From: Pseudonocardia sp. N23 | GTDB lineage: Bacteria > Actinomycetota > Actinomycetes > Mycobacteriales > Pseudonocardiaceae | Assembly: GCF_002583555.1 (NCBI RefSeq) | Contig: NZ_BEGX01000004.1 | Coordinates: 234,585-298,584, forward strand | Direction: 5' to 3' | Length of the DNA: 64,000 bases | Part shown: positions 44,779-53,828 of the stretch, piece by piece | Numbering within the stretch: position 1 is the first letter of the stretch | How the letters are laid out: each line of letters starts with the position of its first letter | The notes under the pieces: generated by a model | Databases searched by the model: none | What the model was told of the DNA's origin: nothing | What the model saw: only the letters and a program-made list of their open reading frames with translations | Translations under genes and position numbers: made by a program

Positions 44779-46221
44779 CTAGAGCCCGGCGGCGATGTAC
44801 TTCGTCTCCAGGAACTCGTGGATGCCGGCGAAGCCACCCTCCCGGCCGATGCCACTCTCCTTCATGCCCCCGAACGGGGCGGCGGGATCGGACAGCGCTC
44901 CGCGGTTGAGCGCGACCATTCCGGCATCGAGCCGATCGGCGACCGCGAAGGCCCGCTGGACGTCGCGCGAGTACACGTAGCTGATCAGCCCGTAGGGGGT
45001 GGCGTTGGCCATCCGGACCGCGTCGTCCTCGGACTCGAACGTGACGACCGGCGCCACCGGGCCGAAGATCTCGACGCCGAGGATGTCGGCGTCGGGGTCG
45101 ACTCCCGTCAGGATCGTCGGCGGGTAGAACGCGCCGGCGCCGGCGACGCTCGTGCCGCCCACGACGGCGCGGGCGCCCGCCGACGTCGCGGCGTCGACGA
45201 TCTGCTCGACCTTGGCCCGCTCCACGACGGACACGAGCGATCCGATGTCGCTGGCGGCGTCGATCCCTGGGCCCACGCGGAGTCGCTGCATCGCATGGCT
45301 CAGCTGCGCCGTGAACTCCCGGGCCACGGCGGCGTGCACGTAGAAGCGGTTCGCCGCGGTACACGCCGCGCCGCCGTTGCGGAGCTTGGCGATGAGTGCA
45401 CCGGCGACCGCGGCCTCGACGTCGGCGTCCTCGAGCACGAGGAACGGGGCGTTGCCGCCGAGCTCCATCGAGGTCCGGACGACCTGGTCGGCGGATTCGT
45501 GCAGTAGCTTCACCCCCACCTCGGTGGATCCGGTGAAGGACAGGTTCCGGACCCGTGGGTCGTGCAGCATCTCCCGGACCCGGACCGGGGTCGGAGCAGC
45601 GACCACGACGTTGACGACGCCGGCAGGGACGCCGGCGAGCTCGAGGACCTCGGCGATCGCGAGTGCGGTCAGCGGCGTCTCCGACGCGGGCTTGAGCACG
45701 ACGCTGCAGCCGGCGGCGAGCGCAGGCGCCAGCTTCCTGGTCGCCATCGCAGCCGGGAAGTTCCAGGGCGTGACGAGCAGGGACACCCCGACCGGCTGAT
45801 GTGTCACGACGATGCGCTTGTCGCCCGCCGGCGCCGTCCGGAAGTCGCCCGGGACACGCACGGCCTCCTCGGAGAACCACCGGAAGAACTCGGCCGCGTA
45901 GGCGACCTCGGCCCGCGAGTCGGCGAGCACCTTGCCGTTCTCGAGAGTGATGATGCGCGCGAGCTGCTCACCGTGCGCGGTCATGATCTCGAACGCGCGC
46001 CGGAGGACCTCGGCACGGTCTCGCGGGCTGGTCCGCGCCCAACCCGGGAGGCTCTCAGCAGCCGCGTCGACCGCGGCCCCGCATTCCGCCGCCCCGGCCA
46101 CCGAGACCGAGGCGAACTCCTTCCCGGTTGCGGGGTCCACCACCGGCAACCGGTCGGCGGTGTCCACCCGGTTCCCCCCGACGAACAGCTCCCCCCGAGG
46201 TGCGGTGTCGACAGTCGTCAT
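44779..46221 (-). CDS. NAD(P)-dependent aldehyde dehydrogenase (succinate-semialdehyde type)
   Basis: 480-residue aldehyde dehydrogenase. VSLLVTPWNFPAAMATRKL and VLKPASETPLTALAIAE are cofactor segments, SFTGSTEVGVKLL and SMELGGNAPF hold the general-base Glu, GGAACTAANRFYV the catalytic Cys, and FGPVAPVVTF and PFGGMKESGIGREGG close the fold. The whole resembles GabD-like enzymes. The ATG at 46221 is preferred; one six codons earlier lies inside the GntR operator. It would oxidise a semialdehyde of the pathway to an acid. Controlled by the GntR protein just upstream and followed by lpdA. Confidence 0.9.
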   Translation of the reverse strand: MTTVDTAPRGELFVGGNRVDTADRLPVVDPATGKEFASVSVAGAAECGAAVDAAAESLPGWARTSPRDRAEVLRRAFEIMTAHGEQLARIITLENGKVLADSRAEVAYAAEFFRWFSEEAVRVPGDFRTAPAGDKRIVVTHQPVGVSLLVTPWNFPAAMATRKLAPALAAGCSVVLKPASETPLTALAIAEVLELAGVPAGVVNVVVAAPTPVRVREMLHDPRVRNLSFTGSTEVGVKLLHESADQVVRTSMELGGNAPFLVLEDADVEAAVAGALIAKLRNGGAACTAANRFYVHAAVAREFTAQLSHAMQRLRVGPGIDAASDIGSLVSVVERAKVEQIVDAATSAGARAVVGGTSVAGAGAFYPPTILTGVDPDADILGVEIFGPVAPVVTFESEDDAVRMANATPYGLISYVYSRDVQRAFAVADRLDAGMVALNRGALSDPAAPFGGMKESGIGREGGFAGIHEFLETKYIAAGL

Positions 46222-46228
46222 GCCCAGT

Positions 46229-46240
46229 AATGGATCCATT
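46229..46240. promoter_or_regulatory. GntR operator 1
   Basis: AATGGATCCATT is a perfect 12-bp palindrome just upstream of the aldehyde dehydrogenase start. The same 12-mer occurs at 47115-47126. Confidence 0.72.
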
Positions 46241-46290
46241 TGGCCATCGTGGAGCGGCCCCCTGACAAAGTCAACCGTCAGCGGTTCATT

Positions 46291-46302
46291 TTTGGATCCA
46301 TC
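46291..46302. promoter_or_regulatory. GntR operator 2 (imperfect)
   Basis: TTTGGATCCATC keeps the TGGATCCA core, 62 bp from operator 1, between the GntR and aldehyde dehydrogenase genes. TTGACT on the minus strand (46273-46268) could be the -35 box between the two operators. Confidence 0.6.
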
Positions 46303-46323
46303 TCACGTGGCAGCGAGCCCGAG

Positions 46324-46986
46324 CTAGTCGTCGAAGATCTCCGGGTGATCGACGAGCTGGATGCGGGTCCGGCGGATGTGACCGGACAGGAAGCGCTCGC
46401 AGTCGACCTCGTCGCGCCGGGCGATCGCGTCGAGCAGGAGGCGGTGCTCGGCGTTGACGATCATCCACCGCTCCTCCGCCTTGTGCAGCATGAAGGCCCG
46501 ACGGTAGTGCTGGGTGGAGTTCCACAGTCGCGTCACGGAGGCGAGGAGCTCGCCGCTGGGGCAGCCGACATAGCTCAGGAGATGGAACTGCCGATCCAGG
46601 TCGAGGAAGGTGGCGACGTCGGTGGTCGCCTCGATCCGGTCCTGCAGGCGGTACAGCTCGGCCTCGTGCGCCGAGGTCAGGTGAGGCAGGCTCAGCCGCA
46701 GCGCGAGCGTCTCGATGCGCTCGCGCATCTCGTAGATGACGTCGAGCTGAGCCCGGTCGAATGCGGGTACCCGGGCACCCTTGTTGACCTCGAGCTGAGT
46801 GAGCCCCTCGGCCTCGAGCATCCGGAGGGCCTCACGGACCGGCAGCCGGCTCGCGCCGAGCTGCTCGGCGATCTCCTCCTGCCGGATCCGACTGCCGGGC
46901 CGTATCTCCCCACTGAGGATGGCCTGCCGCAGATGCGCCGCCACGCGCTCGCTGGCCGCCTCGCCGCGAGGCGCGGTGTCGCCCAC
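46324..46986 (-). CDS. GntR-family (FadR/FCD subgroup) transcriptional regulator
   Basis: 220-residue repressor. The N-terminal winged helix reads VAAHLRQAILSGEIRPGSRI, EEIAEQLGASRLPVREALR and MLEAEGL. The C-terminal helical FCD domain shows YEMRERIETLALRLSLPHL, DLDRQFHLLSYVGC and HRLLLDAIARRD, with the Asp and His that usually bind a metal and an organic acid. The GTG at 46986 follows GGGAGG. Three TGGATCCA-type palindromes flank it, one before the aldehyde dehydrogenase/lpd unit and one in the E1 promoter, so it should couple both units to one acid ligand. Confidence 0.9.
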   Translation of the reverse strand: MGDTAPRGEAASERVAAHLRQAILSGEIRPGSRIRQEEIAEQLGASRLPVREALRMLEAEGLTQLEVNKGARVPAFDRAQLDVIYEMRERIETLALRLSLPHLTSAHEAELYRLQDRIEATTDVATFLDLDRQFHLLSYVGCPSGELLASVTRLWNSTQHYRRAFMLHKAEERWMIVNAEHRLLLDAIARRDEVDCERFLSGHIRRTRIQLVDHPEIFDD

Positions 46987-47087
46987 GAGGAGCACCTCCC
47001 TGTTCGTCGACGCCCGGCAGCTCCACGCCGGGCGTCCCCGACGAAGTGTAGGCACCGGTCCGGCGCATCGAATCCAGCCGCCGCCAT

Positions 47088-47126
47088 TTGCCCTTGGCCT
47101 AGCAACGTAGTAAAAATGGATCCATT
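47088..47126 (+). promoter_or_regulatory. E1-E2 operon promoter with GntR operator 3
   Basis: TTGCCC (47088-47093), 17 bp, then TAAAAA (47111-47116) form a promoter; AATGGATCCATT (47115-47126) overlaps the -10 end and start site, an ideal repressor position. Confidence 0.7.
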
Positions 47127-47163
47127 CTGGCGGGATTGACCAGAGCTGGACTCAGGAGCTCCC

Positions 47164-49341
47164 ATGACTCGGCACCACAAGATGACCTATGACGCACCTT
47201 GGATCGAACTGCGCGCCGGCGAACCCGACTGGCTCAGCGCCGATCCCGGGCTTCTGACGGACATGTACGCCCAGCTCGTGCTGATCCGGGTGTTCGAAGA
47301 GTACGTCCTGGAACTCGCCGGCAAGGGCCTGATCCACGGGCCGGCCCACTCGAGCATCGGCCAGGAAGGCGGCGCGGTCGGGTCGGCACTGGCACTCGGC
47401 TCCGGCGACACCGTCAACGGCTCGCACCGGGGACACCACCAGTTCCTGGCCAAGGCGCTGCGGCACCTCCACCCCGACGGCATCGACGCCACTGCCGAGT
47501 TCTCACCGGACGTGCGTGCCCTCGCGCTCCGCACCCTGGGCGAGATCTGCGGGCTCGACCGGGGCTTCTCGCACGGGCGCGGCGGGTCGATGCACCTGCT
47601 GTGGAAGGAGGCGGGCGCCATCGGCACCAACGCCATCGTGGGCGGGGGCGTCCCGCTCGCCGCCGGATCGGCGATGGCGCACCGGATGTCGGGGTCCGAC
47701 GCGGTCTCGGTCACCTACTTCGGCGACGGAGCCACCAACATCGGCTCGACTCTGGAGACGTTCAACCTGGCCGCGGCGTGGTCGCTGCCGCTGTGCTTCT
47801 TCGTCGAGAACAACCTCTACGCCGTGTCCACCCACATCGCCGAGGTCACCGGCGAGCCGAGGCTGTCCGCCCGCGGCCCGGGCTTCGGGATCCCGAGCTG
47901 GAAGGTCGACGGAATGGATCCACTCGCCGTCCACCTGGCGATGCGTGAGGCGACCGAGCACATGCGAGCAGGTCGCGGCCCAACCATGATCGAGGCCGAG
48001 GTCTACCGGTACTTCCACCAGAACGGGCCCTACCCCGGGAGCGCCTTCCGCTACCGGAGCAAGGAGGAGGAGGCGGAGTGGCGCCGTCGCGACCCCGTCG
48101 CATTGACGGCATCCTGGCTGACCCGCCGCTCGATCCTCTCCCAGCAGGAGGTCGACGACGTGGTCAAGCGCGCCCAGGCGCTGATGGACGAGGTCGGCGC
48201 GGAGCTGCTGGAGGACGACCCCACCGCCAAGGCCGGCGTCCGTCGCATCAAGCGCGGTGAATGGCCCGACCCGACGTTCGTCGACGTGGGGGTGCGGGGC
48301 GACCTGAGCGAGTTCGACGAGGTCCGGGTGGCCGATCGGGCCGACGTCCGCGGTGAGTTCCGCGAGGCCCGCCTCATCGAGGTCGTGGCCGACGTGATGG
48401 ACCGCCGGATGGCGACCGATCCCGGCGTGGTGGTCCTCGGCGAGGACGTCCACCGGCTCAACGGCGGTACCAACGGCGCCACCCGCGGCCTGAAGGAGAA
48501 GTACCCCGACCGCGTCCTCGGCACCCCCATCAGCGAGAACGCGTTCGCGGGCCTCGGCGGCGGGATGGCCCTGGACGGCCGGTACAAGCCGGTCGTCGAG
48601 TTCATGTACGCCGACTTCATGTGGGTAGCGGCCGACCAGCTGTTCAACCAGATCGGCAAGGCACGTCACATGTTCGGTGGGGAGAGCGCGGTGCCGTTCG
48701 TGCTGCGGTCCAAGGTGGCGATGGGAACCGGGTACGGCTCGCAGCACTCCATGGACCCGGCGGGCATCTTCGCCACCTCCGCGGGGTGGCGGATCGTCGC
48801 GCCCTCCACCCCGTTCGACTACATCGGGCTGATGAACTCGGCCTTGCGGTGCAAGGACCCCGTCGTGGTCCTGGAGCACGTCGACCTCTACGAGACGACC
48901 GGTGACGTGCCGGTCGACGACCTCGACTACCACCTGCCGGTGGGCGCGGCCGCCGTACGCAGGGAGGGCAGCGAGATCACCGTGCTCACCTACCTCGCCA
49001 TGACCCGGTACGTCCTGGAAGCCGTGTCGGCCGACGGCGCCCCCGACGCGGAGGTGATCGACCTGCGCTGGCTGGACCGGGCGAGCATCGACTGGGACAC
49101 CATCGGCGAGAGCATCCGCAAGACGAACAACGTCCTCATCGCCGAACAAGGGGCCCTCGGGACGTCGTACGGCGGATGGCTCGCCGACGAGATCCAGCGC
49201 CGTTTCTTCGACTGGCTCGACCAGCCGGTGCAGCGCGTGACCGGCGGCGTCGCCTCCCCCAGCATCTCCAAGGTCCTCGAGCGCGCGGCGATCGCGCGCA
49301 CCGAGGAGGTCGCCGCGCGGCTCACGGAGGTGGCCTTCTGA
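47164..49341 (+). CDS. 2-oxoacid dehydrogenase E1, alpha and beta subunits fused
   Basis: 725-residue thiamine diphosphate enzyme. Residues 1-330 are E1 alpha: HSSIGQEGGAVGSALAL, HGRGGSMHLLWKE and the ThDP motif TYFGDGATNIGSTLE...NN. Residues about 395-725 are E1 beta: VVVLGEDVHRLNGGTNGATR, PISENAFAGLGGGMAL, VEFMYADFMWVAADQ and VVVLEHVDLYE. The fusion is like those of branched-chain and acetoin-type complexes. ATG 47164. Followed by E2 with a 1-bp overlap; E3 is divergent. It decarboxylates a 2-oxoacid and passes the acyl group to lipoyl-E2. Which acid is not visible from sequence, though the setting suggests a catabolic intermediate rather than pyruvate. Confidence 0.9.
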   Translation: MTRHHKMTYDAPWIELRAGEPDWLSADPGLLTDMYAQLVLIRVFEEYVLELAGKGLIHGPAHSSIGQEGGAVGSALALGSGDTVNGSHRGHHQFLAKALRHLHPDGIDATAEFSPDVRALALRTLGEICGLDRGFSHGRGGSMHLLWKEAGAIGTNAIVGGGVPLAAGSAMAHRMSGSDAVSVTYFGDGATNIGSTLETFNLAAAWSLPLCFFVENNLYAVSTHIAEVTGEPRLSARGPGFGIPSWKVDGMDPLAVHLAMREATEHMRAGRGPTMIEAEVYRYFHQNGPYPGSAFRYRSKEEEAEWRRRDPVALTASWLTRRSILSQQEVDDVVKRAQALMDEVGAELLEDDPTAKAGVRRIKRGEWPDPTFVDVGVRGDLSEFDEVRVADRADVRGEFREARLIEVVADVMDRRMATDPGVVVLGEDVHRLNGGTNGATRGLKEKYPDRVLGTPISENAFAGLGGGMALDGRYKPVVEFMYADFMWVAADQLFNQIGKARHMFGGESAVPFVLRSKVAMGTGYGSQHSMDPAGIFATSAGWRIVAPSTPFDYIGLMNSALRCKDPVVVLEHVDLYETTGDVPVDDLDYHLPVGAAAVRREGSEITVLTYLAMTRYVLEAVSADGAPDAEVIDLRWLDRASIDWDTIGESIRKTNNVLIAEQGALGTSYGGWLADEIQRRFFDWLDQPVQRVTGGVASPSISKVLERAAIARTEEVAARLTEVAF

Positions 49342-50609
49342 TGGCCGCCGTGATGCGGATGCCCGAGCTGGCCGCGAACACTCCGGAGGCCACGCTCGTC
49401 GAATGGCTCGTCGCCGAGGGCGCGAGCGTCGCCGCGGGTGACGCGATCGCCTCGGCCGAGACGGCCAAGGCCACTGTGGACATCGAGGCCGAGATCGGCG
49501 GTCACATCCTGCGGCTCGTCGCCACACCGGGCAGCGACGTCGCGGTCGGCGCACCTCTCGCCGTCATCGGCGCCGAGGGCGAGAGCCTCGCCGGCCTCGA
49601 CCTCGGCGCCGACGGCCCCGACGGGCCCGCCACGGGCGCCGCACCGTCCCTCCAGGCGCCCGGGCCGGCCCCTGACGTCCCTGGCATCCCTGCTCGACCG
49701 GAACCGACGAACGCGCCCGGCCGGCAGATCGGCGGGCGCATCTTCGCGAGTCCGCTCGCCCGCAAGCTCGTTCGCGACGAAGGGCTGGACCTGTCCGAGC
49801 TCCGGGGGACCGGACCGGGCGGACGGATCGTGCGCCGGGACGTCACCGCCGCCGTGGCGAAGCGGGCCGCGGCCGCCCCCGCCGCGCCTCCGGTGCGACC
49901 GACCGCTCCGGCGAGCACAGAGCCGACCGCGACCGGCCACGACATCCCGCACACGCGCCTGCGTCGCGCGATCGCGAGCCGGCTGACCGAGAGCAAGCAG
50001 ACGGCGCCGCACTTCTACGTCCGTGCCTCCGCGCGCGTCGACGCGCTGCTCGCGCTGCGTGAGCAGATCAACGAGCACGCGACGTCGCGGATCTCGGTCA
50101 ACGACCTGGTCGTGATGGCCGTGGCCAAGGCACACCAGGCGATGCCGCGGATGAACGTGATCTGGACGCCGGATTCGGTCCGGCAGTTCGACTCGGTCGA
50201 CATCGCCGTCGCCGTGGCGACCGCCGACGGCCTCGTCACCCCGGTGGTGCGCTCAGTCGAGACCATGAACGTCTCCGCGCTGGCCACAGCTACCCGCGAC
50301 TTCGCCGCACGGGCCCGCGACAGCAAGTTGCGGCCCGATGAGCTCGAGGGCGGCAGCATCACCGTGACGAACCTCGGGATGTACGGGACCGAGGACTTCG
50401 CGGCGATCATCAACCCGCCGCAGTCCTCGATCCTGGCCGTCGGAGCGGCCCGCGAGTCCGTCGTGGTCGAGGAGAGCCAGTGCGTCGTGGCCCGCACGAT
50501 GCGCGTCACGCTCTCGGTGGACCACCGGCCCATCGACGGTGCGGTCGCGGCGCAGTGGATGCAGGAGTTCGTCGCCCTCCTCGAAAGCCCCCTGCGGATC
50601 GTGACCTGA
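49341..50609 (+). CDS. Dihydrolipoamide acyltransferase (E2), one lipoyl domain
   Basis: 422-residue E2. Residues 1-78 are a single lipoyl domain with Lys43 in ASAETAKATVDIEAEIGG. A Pro/Ala linker follows, then the subunit-binding domain (IFASPLARKLVRDEGLDLSE, LRGTGPGGRIVRRDV) near 132-170. The catalytic domain (residues about 195-422) has HTRLRRAIASRLTESKQTAP at its start and the active His in VDHRPIDGAVAAQW near the end. The ATG shares its A with the E1 stop (TGATG). It makes acyl-CoA from the E1 product. One lipoyl domain is normal for actinobacterial catabolic complexes. Confidence 0.92.
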   Translation: MAAVMRMPELAANTPEATLVEWLVAEGASVAAGDAIASAETAKATVDIEAEIGGHILRLVATPGSDVAVGAPLAVIGAEGESLAGLDLGADGPDGPATGAAPSLQAPGPAPDVPGIPARPEPTNAPGRQIGGRIFASPLARKLVRDEGLDLSELRGTGPGGRIVRRDVTAAVAKRAAAAPAAPPVRPTAPASTEPTATGHDIPHTRLRRAIASRLTESKQTAPHFYVRASARVDALLALREQINEHATSRISVNDLVVMAVAKAHQAMPRMNVIWTPDSVRQFDSVDIAVAVATADGLVTPVVRSVETMNVSALATATRDFAARARDSKLRPDELEGGSITVTNLGMYGTEDFAAIINPPQSSILAVGAARESVVVEESQCVVARTMRVTLSVDHRPIDGAVAAQWMQEFVALLESPLRIVT

Positions 50610-50672
50610 GCTATGGCCGCGGGACATCCGGTTTCGCGCCGAACGCACCCGAACCGATCGAAAGGTGATCCC

Positions 50673-51257
50673 ATGCCACTGGTGCCGTTGCTGACAGCAG
50701 ACGAGTTCTCCACGGTCGACCGACCCACGCTGACCGCCGGGGTCGACGCGTACGGCCAGGTCCTGAACACCTGGGCCGCCATCGGGAACAGTCCCGGTCT
50801 GTTCGCGGCCTACCTGCCGTTCCTCAAGCAGGTCAACGGCCCGGGCGCGCTCGAGGTCCGGGTGAAGGAGCTGGCAGCCGTCCGCGTCGCGGTGCTCAAC
50901 CACTGCCGCTACACGGCGAGCCACCGCTGCACGTCGGCGCTGGCCAAGGGCGTCAGCCTCGCCGAGCTGGCGGCCGTGGCCGGCGGTGAGCTCGACGGCT
51001 TCACCGAGCGCGAGCGGATCGCCCTCGTGCTCGCCGAGGAGATCACGCTGTCGGTCCCCCTGCTCTCCACCGACAGCAGCCTCACCGGGGTCACCCCCGG
51101 CCTCCGCGACGAGGCGCACCGCCTGTTCGAGCCGGCCGAGCTGGTCGAGCTGGTCATGTCCATCAGCGTCTGGAACGCGTTGTCCCGCTTCCACCGCGTC
51201 ATGCTGTTCGACCTGGACATGCCGGGAGCGCCCGAGCCCGTCGCAGCTCTGCTCTGA
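50673..51257 (+). CDS. Carboxymuconolactone decarboxylase (AhpD-like) family protein
   Basis: 194-residue helical protein: LEVRVKELAAVRVAVLNHCR, YTASHRCTSALAKGVSL, LTERERIALVLAEE-like helix and a C-terminal FEPAELVELVMSISVWNALS. The family active site is CxxC..H; here NHCRYTASH keeps the first Cys and the His but has Thr at the second Cys, so AhpD-type disulfide chemistry is unlikely. ATG 50673 follows AAAGGTG. It lies 63 bp after E2, probably in the operon, and a strong hairpin follows. Substrate unknown. Confidence 0.83.
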   Translation: MPLVPLLTADEFSTVDRPTLTAGVDAYGQVLNTWAAIGNSPGLFAAYLPFLKQVNGPGALEVRVKELAAVRVAVLNHCRYTASHRCTSALAKGVSLAELAAVAGGELDGFTERERIALVLAEEITLSVPLLSTDSSLTGVTPGLRDEAHRLFEPAELVELVMSISVWNALSRFHRVMLFDLDMPGAPEPVAALL

Positions 51258-51272
51258 TCCCACGATCCAGGA

Positions 51273-51304
51273 GAGGCCGGCCGCGCGACTGCCCGGCCGG
51301 CCTC
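51273..51304. terminator. Bidirectional hairpin after the E1-E2-CMD operon
   Basis: GAGGCCGGCCG (51273-51283) pairs perfectly with CGGCCGGCCTC (51294-51304) around a 10-base loop, between convergent genes. Confidence 0.82.
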
Positions 51305-51355
51305 GATGGTGTCCTGATCGGCTCTCCGTGCGCGAGTGCCCGGGGCCGGTAGCCC

Positions 51356-52243
51356 TCAGGTGGTGGCCTGGCCGGCCTCACGCTGCAGGCGGATGAGCAG
51401 GGACATGAAGTCCAGCTCCCCCAAGCCGGTCGAGATGCAGGCCTGCAGCAGCTGGTGGACGACAGCGGTGATCGGCAGCGGGACGCCGCCGGCGGCGGCC
51501 GACTCGAGCACCAGGTCCAGGTCCTTACGCATCAGCCGCGAGCTGAACGTCGACTCGTAGTCGTCGGCCAACAGCGGTCCGATCTTGTACTTCACCAAAG
51601 GCGACGCCACCGCCGAGGCACCGACGATCTCGAGGAGCGTGTCACGGCGTACGTCGTGGGACTCGGCCAGGGCGATGCACTCCGCGAGGAGCTCGGCCGT
51701 ACCGGCGACCATGAGGTTGAGCGCCAGCTTGATGACGCGCGCCGCGTCGCCCGCACCGGCGTAGAACACGTGGGGGCCGATGTCGCGCAACAGACCCTGC
51801 GAGGAGGTGAAGACCTCCTCCTCACCGGACGCGACGATCGTGAGGTTCCCCGCCCGCACGACCCCCGGGTTCCCGCTCACCGGGGCACGCAGGTACCCGA
51901 CGCCACTGGACCCGGCCTCGGCGGCGACGTCCCGGGAGACCGTCTCCGAGACGGTGCTCATGTCGATCAGCGTCTTCCCCTTACCCTGCACCGCACGGGC
52001 CAGCCCGCCCTCGGCCGCGAGGGCCAGGTCGGCCAGGGCCCGGGAGTCGGCCACCATCGTGATGCAGACGTCGGACCGGTCCCAGGCCTCGGCCGGGTCG
52101 CGCAACAGGAACGCGCCCATCGCGACCAGAGCGTCCGCCTTGCCCGTCGACCTGTTCCAGACGCTCACATCGTGGCCGGCTCCGACGAGCCGTTCCGCGA
52201 TGGCGGACCCCATCTGGCCGAGCCCGAGCACGGATACGTTCAT
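51356..52243 (-). CDS. Beta-hydroxyacid dehydrogenase (3-hydroxyisobutyrate dehydrogenase family)
   Basis: 295-residue NAD(P)-dependent oxidoreductase. VSVLGLGQMGSAIAERLV is the N-terminal dinucleotide motif, VSVWNRSTGKADAL follows with an Arg typical of NADP preference, LRAPVSGNPGVVRAGNLTI matches the substrate-binding PVSGG-type segment, and IKLALNLMVAGTAELLAE carries the catalytic Lys. The ATG at 52243 follows AGGAGA, better than a further upstream start. It could oxidise a 3-hydroxyacid or reduce a semialdehyde; imine reductases share the fold. It lies 66 bp downstream of the flavin reductase on the same strand, a likely operon. Confidence 0.88.
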   Translation of the reverse strand: MNVSVLGLGQMGSAIAERLVGAGHDVSVWNRSTGKADALVAMGAFLLRDPAEAWDRSDVCITMVADSRALADLALAAEGGLARAVQGKGKTLIDMSTVSETVSRDVAAEAGSSGVGYLRAPVSGNPGVVRAGNLTIVASGEEEVFTSSQGLLRDIGPHVFYAGAGDAARVIKLALNLMVAGTAELLAECIALAESHDVRRDTLLEIVGASAVASPLVKYKIGPLLADDYESTFSSRLMRKDLDLVLESAAAGGVPLPITAVVHQLLQACISTGLGELDFMSLLIRLQREAGQATT

Positions 52244-52309
52244 GTGTGATCTCCTGACGACGAGTGCGCAGGCGCGCACGTGAGAGCCGGATGGTGTCCG
52301 CGCGGCCGG

Positions 52310-52840
52310 CTACAGCGATGCCGCGAGCTGCCAGTCGAAGGCGAGCCGGGCGTGCGAGTCGGGGTCGCAGAGGCTGCCGAACCGCCCACCGAAGTACACG
52401 AGCGGATCCGAGTCGCCGGAGTAGCCACAGCTCTCCACCTCGCCGATGAAGATCGTGTGATCCCCTCCGGGAAGCTCCTCCTTCACCCTGCACGAGAAGT
52501 GCGCGACCGCGCCCTCGACGACCGGGATCTCGTAGTCGGGACGGAACCCGATACCGGCGAACTTGTCGTCACACCGGCTCGCGAACCGAAGGGCGTGCCC
52601 TTCCTGTCCCTGCGCGAGAACGCTGACGGCGAAGACCCCGGAATCGGCGATCGCGTGCCTCGTCGCGAGCTTGTTCCCGACGCACACCAGCAGCATGAGC
52701 GGGTCCAGCGAGACGGACGCGACTGCGCTCGCTGTCATTCCGGCCGGACCATTCGGGGTGATGGTCGTGACCCCGGTCGTGAACCGTGCCATCGCTCCGC
52801 GATAGATGGTGCACATGTCCTGCGCCGCCGAAGTGGTCAT
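52310..52840 (-). CDS. Flavin reductase domain protein (HpaC-like), third paralogue
   Basis: 176-residue flavin reductase: ARFTTGVTTITPNGPAG, MTASAVASVSLDPLMLLVCV, SGVFAVSVLAQGQEGHALRF and PGGDHTIFIGEVESC. ATG 52840 follows GGAGGG. Its promoter region is cut 66 bp upstream by an IS3-family element, which split a CGCG-AAAT-CGCG palindrome. The nearest possible oxygenase partners lie more than 17 kb away, so it may serve another enzyme or the same regulon in trans. Expression may now depend on the insertion. Confidence 0.88.
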   Translation of the reverse strand: MTTSAAQDMCTIYRGAMARFTTGVTTITPNGPAGMTASAVASVSLDPLMLLVCVGNKLATRHAIADSGVFAVSVLAQGQEGHALRFASRCDDKFAGIGFRPDYEIPVVEGAVAHFSCRVKEELPGGDHTIFIGEVESCGYSGDSDPLVYFGGRFGSLCDPDSHARLAFDWQLAASL

Positions 52841-52922
52841 GATGCCCTCCGTTGCCTGTACGAGATGGCACCGAGTGTGGCTGACCGCATGTTTATCGAC
52901 GCGAAATCGTGAAGTGACCCCG

Positions 52923-53828
52923 TCAGCCGGACACCTCGATCTGTGTCGTGATCTGCTGCTCGTAGGCGGCGGGGCTGAGGTTGCCCAGCCGGGAGTGGCG
53001 GCGCAAGGGGTTGTAGAAGCCCTCGATGAAGGAGAACACCTCCATCTCGAGTTCGTGCCGGCTCGGCCAAGCCCTTCGATAGATCATCTCTTCCTTGAGC
53101 GTGGCGAAGAACTCTCGGCCATGGCGTTGTCGAAGGCGTCGCCGATGCTGCCCATCGAGGCGACCACGCCGGAGGTGCGTAGGGTGCGACCGAAGTCGAT
53201 CGAGGTGTACTGGACTCCGTGGTCGCTGTGGTGGATCAACCCGGCGGCCGGTTTGCGCTGGTGCAAGGCCATCCCGAGGGCGTCCAGGACGAGCTCGCGA
53301 CGCGGGTGATCAGCCATCGCCCAGCCCACGACACGGCGGGTGCAGGCGTCGAGAACCACGGCGAGGTAGAGGAACCCCTCCCAGGTGCGCAGGTAGGAAA
53401 TGTCAGCGACCCACAACTGGTCCAGACCCTCGGCGACGAACTGCCGTTTGACCAGGTCCGGGCGACCTACCCGGCGCCGACGCGGGAGCGCTTCTTGCCG
53501 TGGCGGCGACGGTGGATGCCCTCGATGCCCGCGACGGTCATCAGCCGAGCGACCTTCTTGCGGTTCCAGGCCCGGCCCTTCTGGTCACGGTCGCGGATCT
53601 CGGCAGTCAGGCGGCGGGCGCCGTAGCTGCGGCGGTGCTCGGCCCAGGCATCGTGGAGTTCGTTCGCGGCGTGCGCGTCATCGAGGTCGTCCTCGGAGAT
53701 CACGGGCCGGCCGCGACCGATCCAGTCGTAGAACGCCGACGTGCCGACCTGCAGGACCCGCACAGGAGACGGACGGGATAGGTGGTCTTCTCCGCGGCGA
53801 TGAACCCGTAGATCGCTTCTCGGGTCAC
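52923..53828 (-). pseudogene. IS3-family transposase OrfB (DDE integrase), three frameshifts
   Basis: The GTG at 53828 overlaps the orfA stop and opens [20 protein letters not shown] missing C near 53763 shifts the frame; VLQVGTSAFYDWIGRGRP follows with the HTH-like part (KKVARLMTVAGIEGIHRRRH). A second shift near 53467 leads into LWVADISYLRTWEGFLYLAV (first catalytic Asp) and HHSDHGVQYTS (second Asp). A third, a lost T near 53114, separates AES (catalytic Glu) from LKEEMIYRRAWPSRHELE and the end at 52923. All three catalytic residues survive, but no single frame encodes the enzyme. Confidence 0.85.

Noticed and set aside
47503..49554. 683-residue minus-strand frame opposite the E1 gene
   Set aside because: The E1 frame has complete thiamine diphosphate motifs; the antisense product has none.
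52897..52925. IS inverted repeat as a flavin-reductase operator
   Set aside because: The TGAAGTGACCCC sequence occurs at both ends of the element and belongs to the IS, not to the host promoter.
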